From positions 15,477,933 to 15,541,932 of the forward strand of contig OY282608.1 of assembly GCA_958298945.1 (NCBI GenBank): DNA of 64,000 nt, in the 5' to 3' direction. Source of the DNA: Atherix ibis. Its lineage: Eukaryota; Arthropoda; Insecta; Diptera; Athericidae. The position numbers were made by a program, and so were the translations under genes. Positions 42,790 through 56,589 of the stretch are shown here, piece after piece (the stretch's first letter is position 1; every line of letters starts with the position of its first letter). The notes below the pieces were generated by a model that saw only the letters and a program-made list of their open reading frames with translations, was not told where the DNA came from and did not search any database.

Positions 42790-44175
42790 CCAACAAGCCA
42801 ACAAACCAACAAACCAACAAGCCAACAAACCAACAAACAAATAAACCAACAAACCAACAAACCAACAAACCAACAAACCAGCAAACCAAAAAACCAACAA
42901 ACCAACAAGCCAACAAGCCAACAAACCAACAAACTAACAAACCAACAAGCCAACAAACCAACAAACCAACAAACCAACAAGCCAACAACCCAACAAACCA
43001 ACAAACCAACAAACCAAAAAATCAACAAACCAACAAACCATCAAACGAACAAAGCAACAAGCCAACAAGCCAACAAATCAACAAACCAACAAGCCAACAA
43101 ACCAACAAACCAACAAGCCAACAATCCAACAAACAAACAAACCAACAAACCAACAAGCCAACAAACCAACAAACCAACAAACCAACAAACCAACAAGCCA
43201 ACAAACCAACAAACAAATAAACCAACAAACCAAAAAACCAACAAACCAACAAACCAACAAACCAACAAACCAACAAACCAACAAGCCAACAAGCCAACAA
43301 ACCAACAAGCCAATAAACCAACAAACCAACAAGCCAACAAGCCAACAAACCAACAAACCAACAAGCCAACAAACCAACAAACCAACAAACCAACAAGCCA
43401 ACAAGCCAACAAACCAAAAAGCCAACAAACCAACAAACCAACAAACCAAGTAACCAAAAAGCCAACAAACTAACAAACCAACAAGCCAACAAGCCAACAA
43501 ACCAACAAAGCAACAAGCCAACAAGCCAAAAAACTAACAAACCAACAAGCCAACAAACCAACAAACCAACAAGCCAACAAGCCAACAAACCAACAAACCA
43601 ACAAACCAACAAGCCAACAAACCAACAAACCAACAAGCCAACAAACCAACAAACCAACAAACCAACAAACCAACAAGCCAACAAGCCAACAATCCAACCA
43701 GCCAACAAGCCAACAAACCAACAAACCAACAAACCAACAAACCAACAAACCAACAAGCCAACAAACCAACAAACCAACAAACAAACAAACCAAGTAACCA
43801 ACAAGCCAACAAACCAACAAGCCAACAAGCCAACAAACCAACACCCCAACAAGCCAACAAACCAACAAACCAACAAGCCAACAAACCAACAAACCAACAA
43901 ACCAAAAAACCAACAAACCAACAAACCAACAAACCAACAAACCAACAAACCAACAAACCAACAAGCCAACAAACCAACAAACCAACAAACCAAGTAACCA
44001 AAAAGCCAACAAACTAACAAACCAACAAGCCAACAAGCCAACAAACCAACAAGCCAACAAACCAACAAACCAACAAAGCAACAAGCCAACAAGCCAACAA
44101 ACCAACAAACCAACAAGCCAACAAACCAACAAACCAACAAGCCAACAAGCCAACATACCAACAAACCAACAAACC

Positions 44176-44655
44176 AAGTAACCAAAAAGCCAACAAACTA
44201 ACAAACCAACAAGCCAACAAGCCAACAAACCAACAAACCAACAAAACCAACAAGCCAACAAACCAACAAACAAACTAACCAACAAACCAACAAACCAACA
44301 AACCAAAAAACCAACAAACCAAAAAACCAAGTAACCAAAAAGCCAACAAACTAACAAACCAACAAGCCAACAAGCCAACAAACCAACAAACCAACAAAAC
44401 CAACAAGCCAACAAACCAACAAACAAACTAACCAACAAACCAACAAGCCAACAAGCCAACAAACCAACAAACCAACAAAACCAACAAGCCAACAAACCAA
44501 CAAACAAACTAACCAACAAACCAACAAACCAAAAAACCAACAAACCAACAAACCAAGTAACCAAAAAGCCAACAAACTAACAAACCAACAAGCCAACAAG
44601 CCAACGAACCAACAAACCAACAAAACCAACAAGCCAACAAACCAACAAACAAACT
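44176..44655. repeat. Short local repeat with 9-mer units
   Basis: The 9-mer ccaacaaaa occurs at 44238-44246, 44391-44399, 44472-44480 and 44617-44625. Each is followed by a similar series ending in caaacaaactaacc. The register shift of +1 per copy explains core spacings here (153, 236) that are not multiples of 8. This 9-mer was not noticed elsewhere in the window. Confidence 0.88.
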
Positions 44656-47083
44656 AACCAAGAAGCCAACAAGCCAACAAACCAACAAACCAACAAGCCA
44701 ACAAACCAACAAACCAACAAACCAACAAACTAAGTAACCAACAAAATAAGTAACCAACAAGCCAACAAACCAACAAACCAACAAGCCAACAAGCCAACAA
44801 ATCAACAAACCAACAAGCCAACAAACCAACAAACCAACAAACTAACAAACCAACAAACCAACAAACCAACAAACCAACAAGCCAACAAACCAACAAACAA
44901 ATAAACCTACAAACCAACAAACCAACAAACCAACTAGCCAACCAACCAACAAACCAACAAGCCAACAAACCAACAAACCAACAAGCCAACAAACCAACAA
45001 ACCAACAAGCCAACAAGCCAACAAACCAACCAATCAACAAACCAAGTAACCAAAAAGTCAACAAACTAACAAACCAACAAGCCAACAAGCCAACAAACCA
45101 ACAAACCAACAAGCCAACAAGCCAACAACCCAACAAACCAACAAACCAACAAACCAACAAACTAAGTAACCAACAAGCCAACAAACCAACAAACCAACAA
45201 GCCAACAAGCCAACAAACCAACAAACCAACAAGCCAACAAACCAACAAACCAACAAGCCAACAAACCAACAAACCAACAAACCAAAAAACCAACAATCCA
45301 ACAAGCCAACAAACCAACAAGCCAACAAACCAACAAACAAACAAGCCAACAAACCAACAAACCAACAAGCCAACAAACCAACAAACCAACAAACCAAAAA
45401 ACCAACAAACCAACAAACCAACAAACCAACAAACCAACAAACCAACAAGCAAACAAACCAACAAACCAACAAACCAACAAACCAAGTAACTAAAAATCTA
45501 ACAAACTAACAAACCAACAAGCCAATAAGCCAACAAACCAACAAGCCAACAAACCAACAAACCAACAAAGCAATAAGCCAACAAGCCAACAAACCAACAA
45601 ACCAACAAGCCAACAAACTAACAAACCAACAAGCCAACAAACCAACAAGCCAACAAGCCAACAAACCAACAAACTAACAAACCAACAAGCCAACAAACCA
45701 ACAAGCCAACAAGCCAACAAACCAACAAACCAACAAACAAATAAACCAACAAACAAACAAACCAACAAACCAACAAACTAACAAACCAAAAAACCAACAA
45801 ACCAACAAGCCAACAAGCCAGCAAACCAACAAACTAACAAACCAACAAACGAACTAACCAATAAACCAACAAACCAACAAGCCAACAAGCCAACAAATCA
45901 ACAAACCAACAAACCAACAAACTAAGTAACCAACAAGCCAACAAACCAACAAACCAACAAGCCAACAAGCCAACAAACCAACAAACCAACAAGGCAACAA
46001 ACCAACAAACCAACAAACCAAAAAACCAACAAACCGACAAACCGACAAACCAACTAACCAAAAAACCAACAAGCCAACAAGCCAACAAACCAACAAACCA
46101 ACAAACCAACAAGCCTACAAACCAACAAGCCAACAAACCAAGTAACCAAAAAGCCAACAAACTAACAAACCAATAAGCCAACAAGCCAACAAACCAACAA
46201 ACCAACAAAGCAACAAGCCAACAAGCCAAAAAACCAACAAACCAACAAGCCAACAAACCAACAAACCAACAAGCCAACAAGCCAACAAGCCAACAAACCA
46301 ACAAACCAACAAACCAACAAGCCAACAAACCAACAAACCAACAAGCCAACAAGCCAACAAACCAACAAACCAATAAACCAACAAGCCAACAAACCAACAA
46401 ACCAACAAACCAATAAACCAACAAACCAACAAACCAACAAACCAACAAACCAACAAACCAACAAGCCAACAAGCCAACAAACCAACAAACAAACAAGCTA
46501 ACAAACCAACAAACAAATAAACCAACAAACCAACAAACCAACAAACCAACAAACTAAAAAACCAACAAACCAACAAGCCAACAAGCCAACAAACCAACAA
46601 ACCATCAAACCAACAAACTAAGTAACCAACAAGCCAACAAACCAACAAACCAACAAGCCAACAAACCAACAATCCAACAAACCAACAAACCAACAAACCA
46701 AGTAACCAAAAAGCCAACAAACTAACAAACCAACAAGCCAACAAGCCAACAAACCAACAAACCAAAAAAGCAACAAGCCAAAAAGCCAACAAACCAACAA
46801 ACCAACAAGCCAACAAACCAACAAACCAACAAGCCAACAAGCCAACAAACCAACAAACCAACAAACCAACAAGCCAACAAACCAACAAACCAAAAAGCCA
46901 ACAAACCAACAAACCAACAAACCAACAAGCCAACAAGCCAACAAACCAACAAACCAACAAACCAACAAGCCAACAAACTAACAAGCCAACACACCAACAA
47001 AGCAACAAACCAACAAGCCAACAAACCAACAAGCCAACAAGCCAACAAACCAACAAACCAACAAACCAACAAACCAACAAACT

Positions 47084-50000
47084 AAGTAACCAACAAGCCA
47101 ACAAACTAACAAACCAACAAGCCAACAAACCAACAAACCAACAAACCAACAAACCAACAAACCAAAAGCCAACAAGCCAACAAACCAACAAACCAACAAA
47201 CCAACAAGCCAACAAACCAACAAACCAACAAACCAACAAGCCAACAAGCCAACAAACCAACAAACCAACAAGCCAACAAACCAACAAACCAACAAACTAA
47301 CAAACCAACAAACCAACAAGCCAACAAACCAACAAACCAACAAACCAACAAACCAACAAACCAACAAGCCAACAAACCAACAAACAAATAAACCAACAAA
47401 CCAACAAACTAACAAACCAACAAACCAACAAGCCAACAAACCAACAAACCAACAAACCAACAAACCAACAAACCAACAAACCAACAAACCAACAAACCAA
47501 CAAACCAACAAGCCAACAAGCCAACAAGCCAACAAACCAACAAACCAACAAACTAAGTAACCAACAAGCCAACAAACCAACAAACCAACAAGCCAAAAAG
47601 CCAACAAACTAACAAACCAACAAGCCAACAAGCCAACAAACCAACAAACAAACAAGCTAACAAACCAACAAACAAATAAACCAACAACCGAACAAACCAA
47701 CAAACCAACAAACCAAAAAACCAACAAACCAACAAGCCAACAAGCCAACAAACCAACAAATCATCAAACCAACAAACTAAGTAACCAACAAGCCAACAAA
47801 CCAACAAACCAACAAGCCAACAAGCCAACAAACCAAGAAACCAACAAGCCAACAAACCAACAAACCAACAAACCAACAAACCAAAAAACCAACAAACCAA
47901 CAAACCAACAAACCAACAAACCAACAAACCAACAAACCAACAAGCCAACAAACCAACAAACCAACAAACCAACAAGCCAACAAACCAACAATCCAACAAA
48001 CCAACAAACCAACAAACCAAGTAACCAAAAAGCCAACAAACTAACAAACCAACAAGCCAACAAGCCAACAAACCAACAAACCAAAAAAGCAACAAGCCAA
48101 AAAGCCAACAAACCAACAAACCAACAAGCCAACAAACCAACAAACCAACAAGCCAACAAACCAACAAACCAACAAACCAACAAGCCAACAAACCAACAAA
48201 CCAAAAAGCCAACAAACCAACAAACCAACAAACCAACAAGCCAACAAGCCAACAAACCAACAAACCAACAAACCAACAAGCCAACAAACTAACAAGCCAA
48301 CAAACCAACAAAGCAACAAACCAACAAGCCAACAAACCAACAAGCCAACAAGCCAACAAACCAACAAACCAACAAACCAACAAACCAACAAACTAAGTAA
48401 CCAACAAGCCAACAAACCAACAAACCAACAAGCCAACAAACCAACAAACCAACAAACCAACAAACCAACAAACCAACAAACCAAAAGCCAACAAGCCATC
48501 AAACCAACAAACCAACAAACCAACAAGCCAACAAACCAACAAACCAACAAACCAACAAGCCAACAAGCCAACAAACCAACAAACCAACAAGCCAACAAAC
48601 CAACAAACCAACAAACTAACAAACCAACAAACCAACAAGCCAACAAACCAACAAACCAACAAACCAACAAACCAACAAACCAACAAGCCAACAAACTAAC
48701 AAACAAATAAACCAACAAACCAAAAAACCAACAAACCAACAAACCAACAAACCAACAAACCAACAAACCAACAAACCAACAAGCCAACAAGCCAACAAGC
48801 CAACAAACCAACAAACCAACAAACTAAGTAACCAACAAGCCAACAAACCAACAAACCAACAAGCCAACAAACCAACAAACCAACAAACCAACAAGCCAAC
48901 AAACCAACAAACCAACAAACCAACAAACCAACAAACCAACAAACCAAAAGCCAACAAGCCAACAAACCAACAAACCAACAAACCAACAAGCCAACAAACC
49001 AACAAACCAACAAACCAACAAACCAACAAGCCAACAAGCCAACAAACCAACAAACCAACAAGCCAACAAACCAACAAACAAACAAGCCAACAAGCCAACA
49101 AGCCAACAAACCAACAAACCAACAAACCAACAAACCAACAAGCCAACAAACCAACAAACAAATAAACCAACAAACCAAAAAACTAACAAACCAACAAACC
49201 AACAAACCTACAAACTAACAAACCAACAAGCCAACAAGCCAACAAACCAACAAACCAAGTAACCAACAAACCAACAAACCAACAAACGAACTAACCAACA
49301 AACCAACAAGCCAACAAGCCAACAAACCAATAAACCAACAAACCAACAAACCAACAAACTAAGTAACCAACAAGCCAACAAACCAACAAACAAACAAGCC
49401 AACAAGCCAACAAACCAACAAACCAACAAGCCAACAAACCAACAAACCAACAAACTAACAAACCAACAAACCAACAAACCAACAACCCAACAAACCAACA
49501 AGCCAACAAACCAACAAATAAATAAACCAACAAACCAGAAAACCAACAAACCAACAAACCAACAAACCAACAAGCCAACAAACCAACAAACCAACAAACA
49601 AACAAACCAAGTAACCAACAAGCCAACAAACCAACAAGCCAACAAGCCAACAAACCAACACCCCAACAAGCCAACAAACCAACAAACCAACAAGCCAACA
49701 AACCAACAAACCAACAAACCAAAAAACCAACAAACCAAAAAACCAACAAGCCAACAACTCAACAAACCAACAAGCCAACAAACCAACAAACCAAGTAACC
49801 AAAAAGCCAACAAACTAACAAACCAACAAGCCATCAAGCCAACAAACCAACAAGCCAATAAACCAACAAACCAACAAAGCAACAAGCCAACAAGCCAACA
49901 AACCAACAAACCAACAAGCCAACAAACCAACAAACCAACAAACCAACAAGCCAACAAACCAACAAACCAACAAGCCAACAAGCCAACAAGCCAACAAACC

Positions 50001-51847
50001 AACAAACCAACAAACCAACAAGCCAACAAACCAACAAACCAACAAGCCAACAAGCCAACAAACCAACAAACCAACAAACCAACAAGCCAACAAACCAACA
50101 AACCAACAAACCAATAAACCAACAAACCAACAAACCAACAAACCAACAAACCAACAAACCAACAAGCCAACAAGCCAACAAACCAACAAACAAACAAGCT
50201 AACAAATTAACAAACAAATAAACGAACAAACCAACAAACCAACAAACCAACAAACCAAAAAACCAACAAACCAACAAGCCAACAAGCCAACAAACCAACA
50301 AACCATCAAACCAACAAACTAAGTAACCAACAAGCCAACAAACCAACAAACCAACAAGCCAACAAGCCAACAAACCAAGAAACCAACAAGCCAACAAACC
50401 AACAAACCAACAAACCAACAAACCAAAAAACCAACAAACCAACAAACCAACAAACCAACAAACCAACAAACCAACAAACCAACAAGCCAACAAACCAACA
50501 AACCAACAAACCAACAAGCCAACAAACCAACAATCCAACAAACCAACAAACCAACAAACCAAGTAACCAAAAAGCCAACAAACTAACAAACCAACAAGCC
50601 AACAAGCCAACAAACCAACAAACCAGAAAAGCAACAAGCCAAAAAGCCAACAAACCAACAAACCAACAAGCCAACAAACCAACAAACCAACAAGCCAACA
50701 AGCCAACAAACCAACAAACCAACAAACCAACAAGCCAACAAACCAACAAACCAAAAAGCCAACAAACCAACAAACCAACAAACCAACAAGCCAACAAGCC
50801 AACAAACCAACAAACCAACAAACCAACAAGCCAACAAACTAACAAGCCAACAAACCAACAAAGCAACAAACCAACAAGCCAACAAACCAACAAGCCAACA
50901 AGCCAACAAACCAACAAACCAACAAACCAACAAACCAACAAACCAACAAACTAAGTAACCAACAAGCCAACAAACCAACAAACCAACAAGCCAACAAACC
51001 AACAAACCAACAAACCAACAAACCAACAAACCAACAAACCAAAAGCCAACAAGCCAACAAACCAACAAACCAACAAACCAACAAGCCAACAAACCAACAA
51101 ACCAACAAACCAACAAGCCAACAAGCCAACAAACCAACAAACCAACAAGCCAACAAACCAACAAACCAACAAACTAGAAAAACCAACAAACCAACAAGCC
51201 AACAAACCAACAAACCAACAAACCAACAAACCAACAAACCAACAAGCCAACAAACCAACAAACAAATAAACCAACAAACCAAAAAACCAACAAACCAACA
51301 AACCAACAAACCAACAAACCAACAAACCAACAAGCCAACAAGCCAACAAGGCAACAAACCAACAAACCAACAAGCTAAGTAACCAACAAGCCAACAAACC
51401 AACAAACCAACAAGCCAACAAACCAACAAACCAACAAACCAACAAGCCAACAAACCAACAAACCAACAAACCAACAAACCAACAAACCAACAAACCAAAA
51501 GCCAACAAGCCAACAAACCAACAAACCAACAAACCAACAAGCCAACAAACCAACAAACCAACAAACCAACAAGCCAACAAGCCAACAAACCAACAAACCA
51601 ACAAGCCAACAAACCAACAAACTAAGTAACCAACAAGCCAACAAACCAACAAACCAACAAACCAACAAGCCAACAAACCAACAAACAAACAAGACAACAA
51701 ACCAACAAACCAACAAACCAACAAACCAACAAGCCAACAAACCAACAAACAAATAAACCAACAAACCAAAAAACCAACAAACCAACAAACCAACAAACCT
51801 ACAAACTAACAAACCAACAAGCCAACAAGCCAACAAACCAACAAACC
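47084..51847. repeat. HOR family H (2,542-bp repeat)
   Basis: Cores at 47779 and 48019 recur at 50321 and 50561, exactly 2,542 bp away, and the 252-bp stretch 47,777-48,028 looks identical to 50,319-50,570; the next core pair (48395 and 50953) is 2,558 bp apart. A 7-mer, ccaaaag, occurs at 47162, 48481, 48944, 51039 and 51495, each shifting the register by minus one, so steps such as 471, 431, 431 and 247 are one short of a multiple of 8. The segment 49,257-49,793 (steps 104, 248, 184) belongs to the family I pattern seen further right. Confidence 0.78.
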
Positions 51848-54800
51848 AAGTAACCAACAAACCAACAAACCAACAAACGAACTAACCAACAAACCAACAA
51901 GCCAACAAACCAATAAACCAACAAACCAACAAACCAACAAACTGAGTAACCAACAAGCCAACAAACCAACAAACAAACAAGCCAACAAGCCAACAAACCA
52001 ACAAACCAACAAGCCAACAAACCAACAAACCAACAAACTAACAAACCAACAAACCAACAAACCAACAACCCAACAAACCAACAAGCCAACAAACCAACAA
52101 ATAAATAAACCAACAAACCAGAAAACCAACAAACCAACAAACCAACAAACCAACAAACCAACAAACCAACAAGCCAACAAACCAACAAACCAACAACCAA
52201 ACAAACCAAGTAACCAACAAGCCAACAAACCAACAAGCCAACAAGCCAACAAACCAACACCCCAACAAGCCAACAAACCAACAAACCAACAAGCCAGCAA
52301 ACCAAAAAACCAACAAACCAAAAAACCAACAAACCAAAAAACCAACAAGCCAACAACTCAACAAACCAACAAGCCAACAAACCAACAAACCAAGTAACCA
52401 AAAAGCCAACAAACTAACAAACCAACAAGCCATCAAGCCAACAAACCAACAAGCCAAAAAACCAACAAACCAACAAAGCAACAAGCCAACAAGCCAACAA
52501 ACCAACAAACCAACAAGCCAACAAACCAACAAACCAACAAACCAACAAGCCAACAAGCCAACAAACCAACTAACCAACAAACCAAGTATACAAAAAGCCA
52601 ACAAACTAACAAACCAACAAGCCAACAAGCCAACAAACCAACAAACCAACAAAGCAACAAGCCAAAAAGCCAACAAACCAACAAACAAACAAGCCAACAA
52701 ACCAACAAACCAACAAACCAACAAACTAAGTAACCAACAAGCTAACAAACCAACAAACCAACAAACCAACAAGCCAACAAGCCAACAAACCAACAAACCA
52801 ACAAGGCAACAAACCAACAAACCAACAAGCCAACAAACCAAGTAACCAAAAAGCCAACAAACTAACAAACCAATAAGCCAACAAGCCTACAAACCAACAA
52901 ACCAACAAAGCAACAAGCCAACAAGCCAAAAAACCAACAAACCAACAAGCCAACAAACCAACAAACCAACAAGCCAACAAGCCAACAAACCAACAAACCA
53001 ACAAACCAACAAACCAACAAACTAAGTAACCAACAAGCCAACAAACCAACAAACCAACAAACCATCAAACCAACAAACTAAGTAACCAACAAGCCAACAA
53101 ACCAACAAACCAACAAGCCAACAAGCCAACAAACCAAGAAACCAACAAGCCAACAAACCAACAAACCAACAAACCAACAAGCCAACAAGCCAACAAACCA
53201 ACAAACCAACAAGCCAACAAGCCAACAAACCAACAAACCAACAAGCCAACAAACCAACAAACCAACAAACCAACAAGCCAACAAACCAACAAACCAACAA
53301 ACCAATAAACCAACAAACCAACAAACCAACAAACCAACAAACCAACAAACCAACAAGCCAACAAACCAACAAACCAACAAACAAACAGGCTAACAAACCA
53401 ACAAACAAATAAACCAACAAACCAAGAAACCAAAAAACCAACAAACCAAAAAACCAACAAACCAACAAGCCAACAAGCCAACAAACCAACAAACCATCAA
53501 ACCAACAAACTAAGTAACCAACAAGCCAACAAACCAACAAACCAACAAGCCAACAAGCCAACAAACCAAGAAACCAACAAGCCAACAAACCAACAAACCA
53601 ACAAACCAACAGGCTAACAAACCAACAAACAAATAAACCAACAAACCAACAAACCAACAAACCAAAAAACCAACAAACCAACAAGCCAACAAGCCAACAA
53701 ACCAGCAAACCATCAAACCAACCAACTAATTAACCAACAAGCCAACAAACCAACAAACCAACAAGCCAACAAGCCAACAAACCAAGAAACCAACAAGCCA
53801 ACAAACCAACAAACCATCAAACCAACAAACTAAGTAACCAACAAGCCAACAAACCAACAAACCAACAAGCCAACAAGCCAACAAACCAAGAAACCAACAA
53901 GCCAACAAACCAACAAACCAACAAGCCAACAAGCCAACAAACCAAGAAACCAACAAGCCAACAAACCAACAAACCAACAAACCAACAAACCAAAAAACCA
54001 ACAAACCAACAAACCAACAAACCAACAAACCAACAAACCAACAAACCAACAAGCCAACAAACCAACAAACCAACAAACCAACAAGCCAACAAACCAACAA
54101 TCCAACAAACCAACAAACCAAGTAACCAAAAAGCCAACAAACTAACAAACCAACAAGCCAACAAGCCAACAAACCAACAAACCAAAAAAGCAACAAGCCA
54201 AAAAGCCAACAAACCAACAAACCAACAAGCCAACAAACCAACAAACCAACAAACCAAGAAACCAACAAGCCAACAAACCAACAAACCAACAAACCAACAA
54301 GCCAACAAGCCAACAAACCAACAAACCAACAAACCAACAAGCCAACAAACCAACAAACCAACAAGCCAGCAAACCAACAAACCAACAAACCAACAAGCCA
54401 ACTAACCAACAAACCAACAAACCAATAAACCAACAAACCAACAAACCAACAAACCAACAAACCAACAAACCAACAAGCCAACAAACCAACAAACCAACAA
54501 ACTAAGTAACCAACAAGCCAACAAACCAACAAACCAACAAGCCAACAAACCAACAAACCAACAAACCAACAAGCCAACAAGCCAACAAACCAACAAACCA
54601 ACAAACCAACAAACCAACAAACCAACAAACCAAAAGCCAACAAGCCAACAAACCAACAAGCCAACAAACCAACAAACTAAGTAACCAACAAGCCAACAAA
54701 CCAACAAACCAACAAACCAACAAGCCAACAAACCAACAAACAAACAAGCCAACAAGCCAACAAGCCAACAAACCAACAAACCAACAAACCAACAAACCAA

Positions 54801-54918
54801 CAAGCCAACAAACCAACAAACAAATAAACCAACAAACCAAAAAACCAACAAACCAACAAACCAACAAACCTACAAACTAACAAACCAACAAGCCAACAAG
54901 CCAACAAACCAACAAACC
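51848..54918. repeat. HOR family I, copy 1
   Basis: Cores at 52392, 52584, 52728, 52840, 53024, 53080 and 53512 recur, all at 5,237 bp, at 57629, 57821, 57965, 58077, 58261, 58317 and 58749. The degraded core aagtata is shared at 52584 and 57821. Between 53512 and 53832 this copy is 96 bp shorter than its partners (320 against 416 bp) and holds a decayed word, ctaattaacc, near 53725. The module start is marked by aacgaactaacc, found near 45848, 49285, 51878, 54948, 55451, 56620, 57121, 60369 and 63789. Confidence 0.82.
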
Positions 54919-56589
54919 AAGTAACCAACAAACCAACAAACCAACAAACGAACTAACCAACAAACCAACAAGCCAACAAGCCAACAAACCAATAAACCAG
55001 CAAGCCAACAAACCAACAAACCAACAAACCAACAAACCAACAAACCAACAAACCAAAAGCCAACAAGCCAACAAACCAACAAACCAACAAACCAACAAGC
55101 CAACAAACCAACAAACCAACAAACCAACAAGCCAACAAGCCAACAAACCAACAAACCAACAAGCCAACAAACCAACAAACTAAGTAACCAACAAGCCAAC
55201 CAACCAACAAACCAACAAACCAACAAGCCAACAAACCAACAAACAAACAAGCCAACAAGCCAACAAGCCAACAAACCAACAAACCAACAAACCAACAAAC
55301 CAACAAGCCAACAAACCAACAAACAAATAAACCAACAAACCAAAAAACCAACAAACCAACAAACCAACAAACCTACAAACTAACAAACCAACAAGCCAAC
55401 AAGCTAACAAACCAACAAACCAAGTAACCAACAAACCAACAAACCAACAAACGAACTAACCAACAAACCAACAAGCCAACAAGCCAACAAACCAATAAAC
55501 CAACAAACCAACAAACTAAGTAACCAACAAGCCAACAAACCAACAAACAAACAAGCCAACAAGCCAACAAACCAACAAACCAACAAGCCAACAAACCAAC
55601 AAACCAACAAACTAACAAACCAACAAACCAACAAACCAACAACCCAACAAACCAACAAGCCAACAAACCAACAAATAAATAAACCAACAAACCAGAAAAC
55701 CAACAAACCAACAAACCAACAAACCAACAAGCCAACAAACCAACAAACCAACAAACAAACAAACCAAGTAACCAACAAGCCAACAAACCAACAAGCCAAC
55801 AAGCCAACAAACCAACACCCCAACAAGCCAACAAACCAACAAACCAACAAGCCAACAAACCAACAAACCAACAAACCAAAAAACCAACAAACCAAAAAAC
55901 CAACAAGCCAACAACTCAACAAACCAACAAGCCAACAAACCAACAAACCAAGTAACCAAAAAGCCAACAAACTAACAAACCAACAAGCCATCAAGCCAAC
56001 AAACCAACAAGCCAATAAACCAACAAACCAACAAAGCAACAAGCCAACAAGCCAACAAACCAACAAGCCAACAAACCAACAAACCAACAAACCAACAAGC
56101 CAACAAGCCAACAAACCAACTAACCAACAAACCAAGTATACAAAAAGCCAACAAACTAACAAACCAACAAGCCAACAAGCCAACAAACCAACAAACCAAC
56201 AAAGCAACAAGCCAAAAAGCCAACAAACCAACAAACAAACAAGCCAACAAACCAACAAACCAACAAACTAACAAACTAAGTAACCAACAAGCTAACAAAC
56301 CAACAAACCAACAAACCAACAAGCCAACAAGCCAACAAACCAACAAACCAACAAGGCAACAAACCAACAAACCAACAAGCCAACAAACCAAGTAACCAAA
56401 AAGCCAACAAACTAACAAACCAATAAGCCAACAAGCCAACAAACCAACAAACCAACAAACCAACAAACCAACAAGCCAACAAACCAACAAACAAATAAAC
56501 CAACAAACCAAAAAACCAACAAACCAACAAACCAACAAACCTACAAACTAACAAACCAACAAGCCAACAAGCCAACAAACCAACAAACC
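54919..56589. repeat. HOR family I, 1,671-bp tandem unit, copy 1
   Basis: Cores at 54919, 55182 and 55422 recur at 56590, 56853 and 57093, all at 1,671 bp. From 55518 the offset is 1,679 and from 56134 it is 1,687, so one 8-bp unit was gained at each of two places. Stretches 54,877-55,170 and 55,180-55,434 look identical to 56,548-56,841 and 56,851-57,105. Confidence 0.85.

Larger units (their letters stand above)
40385..47083. repeat. Heterogeneous zone G between the left and right HOR vocabularies
   Basis: Core spacing here is irregular (72 to 928 bp) and I found no multi-kb period. Near 40,767 a 7-mer, ccaaaag, appears for the first time; it becomes recurrent right of 47 kb. The catgcc variant that precedes T words on the left is last seen at about 40,866 and does not return until about 63,332. 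Two local sub-families are described separately: a ccaaaaaa cluster (41.5-42.8 kb) and a 9-mer cluster (44.2-44.6 kb). A double core occurs at 44732 and 44748, only 16 bp apart. No unique sequence is present. Confidence 0.75.
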
